DNA from: a virus
Direction: 5' to 3' (one strand)
Virus record (IMG/VR): IMGVR_UViG_3300031277_000001
Coordinates: 1 to 64,000 of that record
DNA length: 64,000 nucleotides
Shown here: one piece after another, positions 24,277-33,488 of the stretch
Numbering within the stretch: the stretch's first letter is position 1
Layout: each line of letters starts with the position of its first letter
The notes under the pieces: model-generated
Told to the model about the DNA's origin: nothing
The model's database searches: none
Seen by the model: the letters and a program-made list of their open reading frames with translations, nothing else
Made by a program: the position numbers and the translations under genes

Positions 24277-25289
24277 TCCTTCTCCTTCTTAATCTTGCGA
24301 TAGGCGTCCTCGCACTTGTCCCAGACTTTGCACCTGGCACACTCCTTCTTGCGGTCCCAGTCCTCCCCGAAGACGTAATCAAAAGGGCACACATCCTCTC
24401 TCCGCGGGTCTTCTGATTTCTTCTCATCATCCCCATCACGATGACGGCGGTGCTCAGAGTCGTCCTCTTCCCGATCTCTCCGGGAGAGCCTCTCATCTCT
24501 GTCAGTGTCACGAGAAGAAGAGCGAGAACGAGTCTCTTCATCGCCATCACCCTGACCATAGAGAGCTGCTTGCATCTCGTCATAAGTCATGACCTTCATG
24601 ATCTCGTCCAACGAGATGCTCCTCTTCTCAATCAAGTTGTCGAGTTCTTTGGCAGTGATGTCATCCTCGCGGTCCTCAAAGGAGAAGGACTTGAACTCCA
24701 GGAACTCCACTCTCTCGATGGACGTAGTAGCACCGCGGAAGCGCACGATCTTTCCTCTCTCGATTCCGGCGTAGTCCACCATGCCACGCTCTCCACCGGC
24801 AGCGATGGCTTCTTCTACCAACTCCTTCTCGAAGAGGTAGTGAGAAGTAGAAAAGATCATGAGCCCTTTCTCGACGTCTCGGGCGTCAAGAACATTGTAT
24901 ATCACGCGGCGGCTGGGTTTGAGAGCCTTGTACTCCTTCTCCATTCCCTTCGCCTTGTACTCCTCGGCCTGCTCGCAAACAGGACACGCCTTCAAGTAGT
25001 TCTTCTTCAGACAGACCATGTCCATTTCACCTGCTCCCACCCTCTGGTGGACCCAGACGTCCATGACACAATCAATCTCTCCTATCTCATACTTGCCCTG
25101 CGCCACCATGGGGTGCTTCTTGGTCTTGATGGTGTAAGGGACGATGATGATCCTGTTCGTTGCCTCGCGTGGCTTGTAGAACTTGGTGTCTGTGGGGAAG
25201 TTAAAGATCTGCCCTCCTCCACCGGAGTCCTTGGTCTTCTGAGCCTCAGCGTACCTCTTTTGCAAACCACTTCTTCTCGTCTCACTCAT
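24273..25289 (-). CDS. gp32-like single-stranded DNA-binding protein
   Basis: 338 residues. FPTDTKFYKPREATNRIIIVPY starts an OB-fold core like that of phage gp32 proteins, with a zinc-binding CLKKNYLKACPVCEQ loop. An acidic, Arg/Asp/Ser-rich linker follows, then a second Cys motif (CPFDYVFG ... ECARCKVWDKCED) typical of phage gp32-like C-termini. It coats ssDNA at the fork and interacts with recombinase and polymerase. The phage also encodes a bacterial-type SSB at 12.8 kb. Confidence 0.8.
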   Translation of the reverse strand: MSETRRSGLQKRYAEAQKTKDSGGGGQIFNFPTDTKFYKPREATNRIIIVPYTIKTKKHPMVAQGKYEIGEIDCVMDVWVHQRVGAGEMDMVCLKKNYLKACPVCEQAEEYKAKGMEKEYKALKPSRRVIYNVLDARDVEKGLMIFSTSHYLFEKELVEEAIAAGGERGMVDYAGIERGKIVRFRGATTSIERVEFLEFKSFSFEDREDDITAKELDNLIEKRSISLDEIMKVMTYDEMQAALYGQGDGDEETRSRSSSRDTDRDERLSRRDREEDDSEHRRHRDGDDEKKSEDPRREDVCPFDYVFGEDWDRKKECARCKVWDKCEDAYRKIKKEKE

Positions 25290-25792
25290 GATTCTTTCTC
25301 CTCTCCTAACCTATGTAATTTCTTGCGTGCATCTTCCTGTGCCGCATCTCTTCCTGTTCTCACGTGGCCTGTGTCGATCATGTAGTAGCCCTTAGACCAC
25401 AAGACGGTCAAGTTGTCCAGCATGGACTTCCTGTGCCCCAAAGAACCCACCACAGCATCAGCCCGAAGTCTGTTCTTCTTGGCCTCCCTCAGTTTGTCCT
25501 TAGCCGCAATGACTCGATCGTGAGCTTCAACCAAGGCCTTGATAGAAGCGTCAGTCACCTTCACGTCATCGGGAGGATCACGACGAAAAGATAACTCCAC
25601 TTCTGCTTTGATCTTCGCCAGGAAGTCCTCAGCCTCACTCTCACTATCCTTCGCCGCAGCTTGGATCTCAGAATAGTACAAATACAAGGACGACTGACTC
25701 TCACACTCTTCATCAAGCTTGTACTTGTTGATCCTACAGTCCCTTCTTGCACTGTCCAAAGAATCAACTACCTGCTTGTCACTTTCATCCAT
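25286..25792 (-). CDS. Hypothetical coiled-coil protein (168 aa)
   Basis: Starts DESDKQVVDSLDSARRD, with long Glu/Lys/Ala helices (AEDFLAKIKAEVELSF, AHDRVIAAKDKLREAKKNRLRAD). ATG at 25792 follows AAAGGATAGAGT and lies 18 bases from a phage-type promoter element, making it the first gene of the ssDNA-binding/recombinase operon. Function unknown. Confidence 0.7.
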   Translation of the reverse strand: MDESDKQVVDSLDSARRDCRINKYKLDEECESQSSLYLYYSEIQAAAKDSESEAEDFLAKIKAEVELSFRRDPPDDVKVTDASIKALVEAHDRVIAAKDKLREAKKNRLRADAVVGSLGHRKSMLDNLTVLWSKGYYMIDTGHVRTGRDAAQEDARKKLHRLGEEKES

Positions 25793-25810
25793 ACTCTATC
25801 CTTTCATATT

Positions 25811-25841
25811 GTTATTGGTCTTCATACCACTGAGTTCATAA
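25811..25841 (-). promoter_or_regulatory. Bipartite phage promoter element, copy 2 (divergent)
   Basis: Minus strand TTATGA (25836-25841), 13 bases, AAGACCAATAAC (25811-25822). It overlaps the 3' end of the transglycosylase gene and precedes the gene at 25286-25792. The upstream half is the weakest match of the five copies. Confidence 0.55.
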
Positions 25842-26699
25842 ACTTTTGTACCCCTCAAAGGCTGTCCAGACGTCGTTCATGTACGAAGAGTGACTCGGAG
25901 AATACTCTGCGAAGAACGACTGGTAGGACTCAAAAGACTTCCCTCCCTTGTAGTACATACTAGGGAAGTACTCCCCTGCAACATAGGCTGCGGCTATCCA
26001 CCTCAGGTCACCATTGAACTCCGCACTGAGCACCAGATAGAGACGAAACCAGCCCTCCGTCATCATCTCAATATCATTCTCCCAACCCTGACAATAACGA
26101 GAGCCAAACAAGGACTTCGCCGTGAATGGCATGAACTGGTACAACCCCACCGCTCCCACCGAGGACACAGCAGAAGGAACAAACCAGCTCTCGCACCTCA
26201 TGAAAGCCATGGGCAACCAGGGATCCACCATGTACTGCTCAGAGTACCTGAATATGGCGCGGAGGAGTCTGTCTATCTGGTCGTTAGTCAGACGCTTCTC
26301 CTTGGGTATACTGTTCTTGTGCTCGTCATAGAAGTCAAGGATAGACTTCTTGCCCTTGAGATAAAAGATCTCCATCCTCTGAGAATAAGAAGGAGACTCC
26401 TTCCTGACCAAGGCACTGATAGTGTACAATCCTTCCCTCTGCTCTTTGAGAACGCCACTGTTGTACTGGAGCAACTGCATCACAGCATAGACTGCCGCTC
26501 CTGCAATAAGCATCGCCAGGAACAACAAAAGAATGATCTGGAAGTTCTTCTTCTTGATCATTCCATCACGGTAGCGAACCCTATCCTGCGTCGTCTTAAG
26601 AAGTAACGACAACTGGGCGGCGTCCATCTCCGACTTTGAGTATTCAAGAAGATCACTTGAAGAAGGGCCCCTCCCTTGAAGAGATCTCGGTTCTTCCAT
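25836..26699 (-). CDS. Membrane-anchored lytic transglycosylase (SLT type)
   Basis: 287 residues. One membrane segment lies at about residues 53-76 (IILLLFLAMLIAGAAVYAVM). A soluble lytic transglycosylase domain follows with catalytic Glu170 in MAFMRCESWF, then AVSSVGAVGLYQFMPFTAK, the canonical second motif. The enzyme would cleave peptidoglycan glycan strands from the outer face of the inner membrane. With an N-in/C-out anchor it may act in lysis (like a signal-anchor endolysin) rather than as a tail-tip protein; its place among replication genes is unusual. Confidence 0.85.
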   Translation of the reverse strand: MEEPRSLQGRGPSSSDLLEYSKSEMDAAQLSLLLKTTQDRVRYRDGMIKKKNFQIILLLFLAMLIAGAAVYAVMQLLQYNSGVLKEQREGLYTISALVRKESPSYSQRMEIFYLKGKKSILDFYDEHKNSIPKEKRLTNDQIDRLLRAIFRYSEQYMVDPWLPMAFMRCESWFVPSAVSSVGAVGLYQFMPFTAKSLFGSRYCQGWENDIEMMTEGWFRLYLVLSAEFNGDLRWIAAAYVAGEYFPSMYYKGGKSFESYQSFFAEYSPSHSSYMNDVWTAFEGYKSL

Positions 26700-26705
26700 A
26701 CTACA

Positions 26706-27644
26706 CTATCCTCCTATAGTCATTGCATTGTAACAAGCCAGAGACACACCGGCTTTCCCTGAGTCGTAGAACGGCTGGGAGAAGACATCAATAACAAGGG
26801 CTGCACGATTGTTCACCTTGCCTTGCAACAAGGCAGAAGTAAAGTATCCAAGGATCTGGTGTCGCAAGGCCTCCCAGTCAGAAGATTCCTCGAACACTTT
26901 CTTCAACTTGTCGCATACGTCTCCCCAAGTACCATCTTTCTTGATCATGGCTCGACAGAGCTCCAAGACATACTCACTCCCTTCCTCGGAAGTAGCAGAC
27001 CCTGATCTCAAGATCTTCAAAGCAGCGTCAAGTTCGAGAAACATGACCTTCTCCATGGCTACCAGCGCCATGCGAGGCGATCCTTGACTCACATCTATTA
27101 TCTCTTCAATCACGGAATCAACTAGTTCAACCTTCTCCTCTTTGCCCACGCGCTTGAGGAGGACAGAGATGTATCTCGACTCAAGAGAAGAAAAGAGGAC
27201 TTCTGTACATCTCGATCTCAAAGGCTTGATCAACTTCTCAGGATTCGTGGTGCACAGAAAAAAGTAGCAGTGACTGGGAGTGTCTTCAAGAGGCTTCAAC
27301 ATGGCGTTCTGAAAGTCCTTTGAAGTCATGTGAACTTCGTCTATGATCCACACCCAATACTTCCCATCAAAGGGATACGCACGCATCTGATCAATGATCT
27401 TCCTCGCCGTCTCGATACCCCTGTTGTTGGCGGAGTTCACCTCAATCAGCGAGAGATCCTCCACACCCAGTCTCTTGGCGAAGATTCTAGCGGCGGTCGT
27501 CTTTCCACACCCCGCGGGACCCGTGAAGAGATAGACGTGAGGTCTCTCCTCATTCTTCAAGGTGTCATCCAACATCTGGACAGTCTCACGATTGCCCAGG
27601 AGTTCATCGAAGTCCTTAGGTCGATACTTCTGATACAACGACAT
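26706..27644 (-). CDS. Clamp-loader AAA+ subunit (DnaX/RFC-like)
   Basis: 312 residues. Starts SLYQKYRPKDFDELLG, the typical DnaX/RFC N-terminus. Walker A GPAGCGKTT at 42-50, Walker B WIIDEVH near 98, and the arginine-finger SRC motif in PLRSRCTEV are all present. It lacks the DnaX zinc site. It loads the sliding clamp onto primed DNA; a clamp-like protein is encoded at 31-32 kb and no second loader subunit is evident, so it may work as a homo-oligomer or with a small partner nearby. Confidence 0.88.
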   Translation of the reverse strand: MSLYQKYRPKDFDELLGNRETVQMLDDTLKNEERPHVYLFTGPAGCGKTTAARIFAKRLGVEDLSLIEVNSANNRGIETARKIIDQMRAYPFDGKYWVWIIDEVHMTSKDFQNAMLKPLEDTPSHCYFFLCTTNPEKLIKPLRSRCTEVLFSSLESRYISVLLKRVGKEEKVELVDSVIEEIIDVSQGSPRMALVAMEKVMFLELDAALKILRSGSATSEEGSEYVLELCRAMIKKDGTWGDVCDKLKKVFEESSDWEALRHQILGYFTSALLQGKVNNRAALVIDVFSQPFYDSGKAGVSLACYNAMTIGG

Positions 27645-27844
27645 TACTTCCTCCTATTCTTACTAATTCTCTTCGGAATCTCTATGAGGATCTCCAGGTA
27701 GTCAATAGACCTTGTACTATCCGCAAGGAGAGCTTTGTTCCTCTTCGTGTAATCCCATATTCTACGAAGAAAGAAGCGAGCCAATGAGTACATCACATAA
27801 TTCCATATTCTCGATACAACAAATAGACTATAGTGATAGCTCAT
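27644..27844 (-). CDS. Small hypothetical protein (66 aa)
   Basis: Start MSYHYSLFVVSRIWNYVMYS at ATG 27844 with GAGGAGAAGAC upstream. Aromatic-rich first half (possibly membrane-associated) and basic end (PKRISKNRRK). Ends in a TAATG junction with the clamp-loader gene. No family recognised. Confidence 0.6.
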   Translation of the reverse strand: MSYHYSLFVVSRIWNYVMYSLARFFLRRIWDYTKRNKALLADSTRSIDYLEILIEIPKRISKNRRK

Positions 27845-28065
27845 GTCTTCTCCTCCACAATCCTCGACACCCACAAGGGCTCTCCCTCTACTTCGAGAAA
27901 GAAGACCACGCGCGTCAGCTTGATGCTCTTAGTAATATTCGTATTCATCAACTGCACCTTGTCTACATACTCCAAGGCCTTCTTAGAAAGCTCCTCCTTC
28001 ATCTCAAGACCAAACCGATTGAGAGAAGCATCAAGGGGGATCTCCTTACCATTCTTATCTATCAT
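27841..28065 (-). CDS. Small hypothetical protein (74 aa)
   Basis: ATG at 28065 (MIDKNGKEIPLDASLNRFG) lies inside the end of the upstream gene and is preceded by AGTCCGTTGATG; the longer frame starting at 28095 is less likely. Beta-alpha-beta pattern with SIKLTRVVFFLEVEGEP. Could be a partner of the replication proteins by position only. Confidence 0.6.
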   Translation of the reverse strand: MIDKNGKEIPLDASLNRFGLEMKEELSKKALEYVDKVQLMNTNITKSIKLTRVVFFLEVEGEPLWVSRIVEEKT

Positions 28066-28282
28066 CAACGGACTCCCATATGTTATCAACAGCAATCTTC
28101 TGCTTCTCAGTCACATGATGATTCTTGTCGATCCAGTCGCGGATTCCCTGGAGAGTATCGTCGGCGAAGGAGTACTTCTCATCGAGAAGCATCTCATCAC
28201 ACTTGTCCAAATACTCCAACCAGTCAGATTCACTACTGTCATGCTCTTCCCGAGCATCCTCAAGACGACGAAGTCTCTTCAT
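28055..28282 (-). CDS. Small acidic helical protein (75 aa)
   Basis: ATG at 28282 overlaps the stop of the gene before it (ATGA), preceded by GGAGGAGATCC. Acidic, with DEMLLDEKYSFADDTL and a C-terminal helix. No family recognised. Confidence 0.65.
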   Translation of the reverse strand: MKRLRRLEDAREEHDSSESDWLEYLDKCDEMLLDEKYSFADDTLQGIRDWIDKNHHVTEKQKIAVDNIWESVDDR

Positions 28283-28443
28283 ACTTCCAAGGATCTCCTC
28301 CAAGCATCGGACTTTCTCTTCAACTCATCAAGAACATCATGAACGTCTTCGTCCTCATCAACATCTGCTACGAGTTCAACACGAATGTTCTCGTAATTCC
28401 CTGTGTTGTAGGTCTTGAAAAAAATAACCTGCTTGATTCGCAT
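28279..28443 (-). CDS. Small hypothetical protein (54 aa)
   Basis: ATG at 28443 follows the polymerase stop by one base, with GGCGGGGGA in the polymerase C-terminal codons as ribosome-binding site. The product starts MRIKQVIFFKTYNTGNYENI and ends in a basic helix after an acidic DVDEDEDV stretch. Overlaps at both ends support it. Confidence 0.7.
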   Translation of the reverse strand: MRIKQVIFFKTYNTGNYENIRVELVADVDEDEDVHDVLDELKRKSDAWRRSLEV

Positions 28444-28444
28444 A

Positions 28445-31063
28445 TCATTCCCCCGCCTTCAACGTCCCGCAACTCTCCATCTCGGCCCAACTCCCGTCAA
28501 CAGCCGAGCGCTCTTTCTCAACGGTGAGCGGAACTATGATCCAAGGCCAGAACTCTCGGACCTTCTTCGTACCGTAGTCGTACACGAGGCGATCAAACAA
28601 CTTCTCGTCGTCGGGATGCACGTCCGCAACAATAGAATCATGAATCTGCCCTATTACAAAAGATCTATCAAGATGTTGGGTAGCCTCGGACACCTTGACA
28701 AACGTCCAGAGGAGGATATGAAACGCGCTTCCCTGGACCCTGTAGTTGATCACCTCGTTCCTCTTCATGGGACCCCAACATCGAAAGTCCGTGTACATGT
28801 CGATATAACCGCACTTCTCGTAATCCACAACCGTTTGCTTCTTCCATGCGGCGTACACCTTGAATCGCTCTCCCCAAAATCTCCTATCACACTTCTCAAC
28901 ATGGGACTCGAAGTCGTCAAAATCTCGGACGCCCTTCTCACGTAGCCATCCCCGGGTCTCCTCGGACATCCTCTTCCACATATCTGGAGCAGTCTGCTCG
29001 TAGAAGGAACCATAGAAGGAAGGAAACACGAAACCATTCTTGGCGAGGTACCTCTCTTGCTTTGACACCTTCTCCTTGTCCTTCTTGAAGATCTCAGCAG
29101 CCATGTCACGATGCATGTCGGCGTTGGGGTCCTCGATGTACCGGATGAGATTGGGATCCTTGTTGTAGCAAGCCGCTGTGCACACTTCAGTCTGCTTGAA
29201 GTCATACTCCACGAGGCGATTTCCTCTCCTGGGAACAATCAACGAACGTATGACGTGCTTGATCTTCTCGTCTCTCTTTGGAACGTTCTGGAAGTTCGGA
29301 CTACTTGAAGAAGATCGAAACGTATCGACGTTACCCAAGCCGAAGAAGGGGTGGATGTATCCTCGAACCATCTCTCTCTCATACTGTCCCAAGTATGTCT
29401 TCCGAGCCTTACTCCATCGCCGAAACTCGAGGACTTCCTTGGCGAGCGGGACATCAAGACCTTCAAGAGCCTTCTCGTCCACAGACCTCTTGCCTCCAGA
29501 TGTCCGTGCCCTGGATCTCACTTCGAGGATGTCAAAGAGAAGATGTGCCAACTGATCTGGAGAACCTACGTTGAACTTATTCTTGCCATCCCATCTCTTC
29601 ACCTCGGGGCTATCATAAATCCTCTCTTCTATGCAGCGGATCCTCCTATCAATAGAGGCGCGCACCTCTTCCAATTTCTCCCTTTCAACACGGACACCAT
29701 TGTTCTGTGCCCTTGCAAGCCACTGACTTGACTCAAAGAAGAATCTCGCTCCGGTCAGGAGTCGCTTCTTTGAGTCAAACTCCTTCCTTTGGATCACAAA
29801 CAACTCCCTAGTAAAAAAAGAGTCCTCCCCGTTGTAAAGCAAGACCTTCCCCATGGGAGCTTCCTCTATTCTATTAAAAGCGTTAGCAGAGTCTGCATCC
29901 TCCCCAGGAGATGCGGTCGTAATGTATGGATCAACGTCTTCATCATAACCTAGGACCCCTAGATTTTTGTAGACCTGAAACTTCAAACCGACGTTCTTTC
30001 TATTGTTGAGACAATGAGCCGCGAGCATAGTGTCCCACCTCGGCCCCGAAATCTTCTTCCCTAGGCAGTACAAAGACCACATTTCCTCGAAAGACATGTT
30101 GTGACAAATCTTGCCTATGTCAGAGTCAAGAAATCTTCCCCAAGCTTCCTTGACTTTATCATCTGAGAACGAAAAAGCCTTGGTATCATGTCCGTCACAG
30201 AAAGATACAGACACAATCCTATGTCCTTCTCTGTGAGGTTTCTTCCCTGTGGTTTCATAATCAAAAGCAACCCAGGAGGGACTCCTCATCAAGAGATCCT
30301 CTATCCAAGCAACAGCTAAATCTGGGTCCTCCGTGATGTCAACTTTACTTCTCTTGTATGAAGGGAAATCAGCAGAAACAACAGATAGCACTGCACGTAA
30401 CTGCTTCTTATACTGTGCTTCGAGAACCTTGTCGCCCCCCAAACGTACAAGATATGAAGGATGATAGACGGGACAAATCCACATTCCCAACTCCTGGTCA
30501 GGAATGACCTCTCCCACCCAATTAGAATACTTGATCTTCTTGATCCTTCCCACCATGCGAGGACCCATGTAGGCATCAAAGGCAGATTCACCTACGAGGA
30601 GAACTGCCTTGGGCTTGTACATCTCAATCGTGTTGAGAAGATTTCTTCTACAGATCCGCAGTTCCTTAGGACTTGGACTTCTATTCTTGGGAGGTCTACA
30701 AATCAACGCATTGGTCTTCCAGAAGTCCTTATCAAGATCAAGGTCAAGTTCTGACAAGATGTCACGAAAATACTGTCCTGTCTTCCCTACAAGCTGAGTA
30801 CCTTTCCTGTCCTCGGTCTCTCCTGGGGCCTCGGCCACAACCAAAATCTCCTTGTCCCCACGACCACTAGGCTGCATCTTCGGAGATTCACAAGTCTTGT
30901 AGAGCCCACAATTCTCACAAGTCTCAACCTTCGTAGAACGCGAGGAAGAGGACCTCCCCCGAGTTGGAGCAACACCTCTTCTTTCCCGCTCGGACTGCTT
31001 CTCGGCCTTTGTCTTCATAGCATAGAGGCCGACATTCATCTCTTCAAAGAAACCACCCTTCAC
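28445..31063 (-). CDS. DNA polymerase, family A, with fused uracil-DNA glycosylase and 3'-5' exonuclease domains
   Basis: 872 residues. Residues 45-230 form a family 4-type UDG: Fe-S cysteines C49, C52 or C58, C122 and C138, VAEAPGETEDRKG, ICRPPKNRSPSP and YHPSYLVR at 200-207. A DnaQ/Pol I-type exonuclease begins near 262 with FDYETTG (Asp268, Glu270). The C-terminal family A polymerase shows motif A YDFKQTEV, the O-helix AKNGFVFPSFYG and motif C QIHDSIV with the catalytic Asp. This is the replicative polymerase; fused UDG domains are, as I recall, also present in SPO1-like phage polymerases. Whether the UDG excises uracil or senses it ahead of the fork is unknown. GTG at 31063 overlaps the clamp stop; ATG at 31039 is an alternative start. 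Confidence 0.92.
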   Translation of the reverse strand: MKGGFFEEMNVGLYAMKTKAEKQSERERRGVAPTRGRSSSSRSTKVETCENCGLYKTCESPKMQPSGRGDKEILVVAEAPGETEDRKGTQLVGKTGQYFRDILSELDLDLDKDFWKTNALICRPPKNRSPSPKELRICRRNLLNTIEMYKPKAVLLVGESAFDAYMGPRMVGRIKKIKYSNWVGEVIPDQELGMWICPVYHPSYLVRLGGDKVLEAQYKKQLRAVLSVVSADFPSYKRSKVDITEDPDLAVAWIEDLLMRSPSWVAFDYETTGKKPHREGHRIVSVSFCDGHDTKAFSFSDDKVKEAWGRFLDSDIGKICHNMSFEEMWSLYCLGKKISGPRWDTMLAAHCLNNRKNVGLKFQVYKNLGVLGYDEDVDPYITTASPGEDADSANAFNRIEEAPMGKVLLYNGEDSFFTRELFVIQRKEFDSKKRLLTGARFFFESSQWLARAQNNGVRVEREKLEEVRASIDRRIRCIEERIYDSPEVKRWDGKNKFNVGSPDQLAHLLFDILEVRSRARTSGGKRSVDEKALEGLDVPLAKEVLEFRRWSKARKTYLGQYEREMVRGYIHPFFGLGNVDTFRSSSSSPNFQNVPKRDEKIKHVIRSLIVPRRGNRLVEYDFKQTEVCTAACYNKDPNLIRYIEDPNADMHRDMAAEIFKKDKEKVSKQERYLAKNGFVFPSFYGSFYEQTAPDMWKRMSEETRGWLREKGVRDFDDFESHVEKCDRRFWGERFKVYAAWKKQTVVDYEKCGYIDMYTDFRCWGPMKRNEVINYRVQGSAFHILLWTFVKVSEATQHLDRSFVIGQIHDSIVADVHPDDEKLFDRLVYDYGTKKVREFWPWIIVPLTVEKERSAVDGSWAEMESCGTLKAGE

Positions 31064-32118
31064 TACTTTGTGTCCTCAATGGTGTAGGCTGCTAAGAAGC
31101 ACTTGGAGTTGGGACCTACAAACACGAGTCGACGAAATCCTTGATATTCCTTCAAATAGATCTCCTTCGACCTCTCTAGAGCGTACACAGTAGAGGAGGA
31201 CTCCAAGGTCACCTGGATAGGCGTGTCCATGCCCTTGGGAGGATCCTTCCACTCAATCTTCTCGAAGTACTTCCCGATGGCTCTCTGGGACTCACACTCA
31301 ATGCCTTCCTTCGAGAAAGTAATCTTGAGCAACTCCATCCCACCATACTCAATAGAGAGCACGTTTGCCCTTCCTATCATCTGCTTGAAGGAGGAGGGGA
31401 GGACTCCTTGAGGATCTTCCTCTACCTTCTCCATCGCAACGACGGTACTCAAGATCTTGTCAAAAGGGTAGTCTGTGTCCATCTTCTTTCTTCCTGACAC
31501 GATGGTCCCGTCAGGGAGCTTGAGAAAGAGACGCGTCTGCGAGTGCGCCACCGCAGTCATGTTATCAAACTTGAGGAGCTCCGTCACGACCTTCTCTTCA
31601 ATCAAGAAGTCTCCCATGGGATCCTTCATCACGAAGAAGTTGAGCCTCTTGGAATCGACGGAGAGGACAGTCTTGTCCTTAACACGAACACCTTCAAGAG
31701 CATACTCTCTCAAACCGAGAAGACAGAAGTTAAGGGCTGCACGAAAGTCCTCCGACACAGGCTCCCAGGAAAGAGCCTCCATGTCCATCTTCTCCACTTG
31801 CTTGAGAACAGCATCCTCTTGGTAGGCGAAGGTAGCCTTGGATCTACCACACATGATGTCCACTCCGGCCTCTGTGACCTCTATGTCCACCGTGTCCTCA
31901 GTGTACTTGGTCAACAGCGAATAGAACTCGGCTGCGCGGATGGACCCCTTGAGAAACTTAAACGTCTCTCCCAAGAAGATAGACACAGCTACGAAGTCCT
32001 TGAAGGCATGGACGTAGCCCTCCTTGAAGGAAAACGAGTTGTTCTGGAATTCCCCTCTCTCAGCCCCTATCATCGACGTCTGCAATTTCTCCAGAAGCGC
32101 TTTTCGATCCACTTGCAT
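31063..32118 (-). CDS. Sliding-clamp-like protein (DnaN/PCNA fold)
   Basis: 351 residues from ATG at 32118, which has GGAGATCGGA upstream. The chain shows repeated beta-alpha-beta units (EVTEAGVDIMCGRSKATFAY, VLSIEYGGMELLKITFS) and ends in RRLVFVGPNSKCFLAAY, like the last strand of bacterial beta clamps. Length matches the three-domain DnaN type. It sits directly upstream of the polymerase and near the clamp loader, which supports the assignment although identity to DnaN is low. It would tether the polymerase to DNA. Confidence 0.7.
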   Translation of the reverse strand: MQVDRKALLEKLQTSMIGAERGEFQNNSFSFKEGYVHAFKDFVAVSIFLGETFKFLKGSIRAAEFYSLLTKYTEDTVDIEVTEAGVDIMCGRSKATFAYQEDAVLKQVEKMDMEALSWEPVSEDFRAALNFCLLGLREYALEGVRVKDKTVLSVDSKRLNFFVMKDPMGDFLIEEKVVTELLKFDNMTAVAHSQTRLFLKLPDGTIVSGRKKMDTDYPFDKILSTVVAMEKVEEDPQGVLPSSFKQMIGRANVLSIEYGGMELLKITFSKEGIECESQRAIGKYFEKIEWKDPPKGMDTPIQVTLESSSTVYALERSKEIYLKEYQGFRRLVFVGPNSKCFLAAYTIEDTK

Positions 32119-32278
32119 TCCGATCTCCTCTCTCATATTCTTCTTTCTTCTTCATGAAATTATCAAGTTCTGACTTGTAAAAGTACGACTTCAAGATGTG
32201 TAAATCTTTGATCTTGTCTTCTATCTTCTTGAGATAATCCTCATTCAAGTTGTAGAATCCAGCATAGAAAATAATCAT
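32060..32278 (-). CDS. Small hypothetical protein (72 aa)
   Basis: Starts MIIFYAGFYNLNEDYLKKIE, mostly helical and charged, Ser/Ala-rich end. The last 59 bases overlap the clamp gene in another frame, which is longer than usual, so the C-terminus may be less constrained. ATG overlaps the upstream stop (ATGA). No family recognised. Confidence 0.55.
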   Translation of the reverse strand: MIIFYAGFYNLNEDYLKKIEDKIKDLHILKSYFYKSELDNFMKKKEEYERGDRNASGSKSASGEIADVDDRG

Positions 32279-32613
32279 GACAACCCCATCGACTTCAAGA
32301 TCTCCGAGCCATCACAGAAAGAAGGACCGCGGAGAGCCGCTTCCTTCTGCTTACTCCTCTCTTCTACTAACTTGACGACAGCATCAAAGACATAGCACTG
32401 CATCTTCATCTGCTCACTTTTGTTCAAAGTCGCAGGGAAGGGGAGGGCTTGGAGAGTCCCAACGGGTTCCCACATGTCTTGAGATATACGATGCAACTCA
32501 TCCAAGGAAAACTCTCCAAGAATCAAATCAACACGAACCATCAAAGGCTTGAGGAGCTCCGCCAACAAAATATTCCTCTCAAGTTTATTGTCTCCCACGG
32601 GTTCCTCCATCAT
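32275..32613 (-). CDS. Hypothetical protein (112 aa)
   Basis: Starts MMEEPVGDNKLERNILLAEL; predicted all-helical, with one Cys pair far apart. It overlaps the stop of the dpdA-like gene by four bases, and the next gene by four, so it is translated with the modification operon. No family recognised; could be an accessory to DNA modification or replication. Confidence 0.65.
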   Translation of the reverse strand: MMEEPVGDNKLERNILLAELLKPLMVRVDLILGEFSLDELHRISQDMWEPVGTLQALPFPATLNKSEQMKMQCYVFDAVVKLVEERSKQKEAALRGPSFCDGSEILKSMGLS

Positions 32614-33488
32614 GTAAAATTGAATCCTTGAGCCAAGAACTCCTTGCCCTTGTAGCGTCGGTGAGGAAAAGGCTCAAGCCTGGACAAAAATTCTTCAAAG
32701 AAGAGGATATTGATCACCTCCCTCTGGCGATGGGAGTTACTAAGCCCTTCTTCAACAACTTTCTCCATACCATTCTCAGAAATAGACTTCCCCCATGAAA
32801 ATCCTCGCATGGACACATACTCCATGACCTTCTCTTTCTCCTGAGTAGATAGCGTGGAGAAACGCCTCATCACGATCTCTCTCATCGTTCCGCGAAGAGT
32901 GATCTTCGTGGCCAAGGGCGTCCTGTCATACATGAACTCTCCCTTGGCGTTCCAGCGAGGAACGAGGATCCCTCCATATCCTGCACAGAGACGCCAGGTC
33001 ATGGAATCACAGGAGAACCACGGGTACCTGTAGAGCATCTCAACTGAGGTCACTGCGAATCCATGCGTCTTGACCAACGGATACCCCGCGTCGTCTGTCG
33101 TGTGCATCATGCACTCATCAAGCCAGCGGACCTTGCTTCTGTGCACCGAGTCGTTGGCGGGGGAGAGTCCTATGTAGGGAATCTCCTTGACCATCTTCTT
33201 CAACCACTTCCAGTCTTCATGTTGGTGGAAGACGTGAATCAACTTGTCCTTCTCGATGCCCTTGGAAAGCATGTACTCGTAGTTCGCGTAGCCCTTGCGG
33301 GCGGACTCCTCAAACTCGTCCCGAGATGGCTTGCGACCAAACTCTCCAGGAATGGAATCCAGATTGACGTAGTAGGAGAACTTGTCCCTGTTCTTCTTGA
33401 TGTACTCCACATACTCGTCAAGATCAACAGCGTCCTTCTGCGTCCACGCCGAGAATGCTCCACTATCAAGGAGCATCGAGAAGTTCAT
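32610..33488 (-). CDS. dpdA: DpdA-like DNA 7-deazaguanine transglycosylase
   Basis: 292 residues. LLDSGAFSAW at 6-15 is the hallmark of phage DpdA proteins, relatives of tRNA-guanine transglycosylase with a TIM-barrel fold. NLDSI at 42-46 and FSCDSMTW at 158-165 provide conserved aspartates; Asp161 is the likely nucleophile that displaces guanine. DpdA exchanges guanine in DNA for a free 7-deazaguanine base (preQ0 or preQ1). It ends the QueD-QueE-FolE-QueC-YkgJ-QueF operon, so substrate and enzyme are made together. The sequence preference for modified guanines is not visible. Confidence 0.8.
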   Translation of the reverse strand: MNFSMLLDSGAFSAWTQKDAVDLDEYVEYIKKNRDKFSYYVNLDSIPGEFGRKPSRDEFEESARKGYANYEYMLSKGIEKDKLIHVFHQHEDWKWLKKMVKEIPYIGLSPANDSVHRSKVRWLDECMMHTTDDAGYPLVKTHGFAVTSVEMLYRYPWFSCDSMTWRLCAGYGGILVPRWNAKGEFMYDRTPLATKITLRGTMREIVMRRFSTLSTQEKEKVMEYVSMRGFSWGKSISENGMEKVVEEGLSNSHRQREVINILFFEEFLSRLEPFPHRRYKGKEFLAQGFNFT

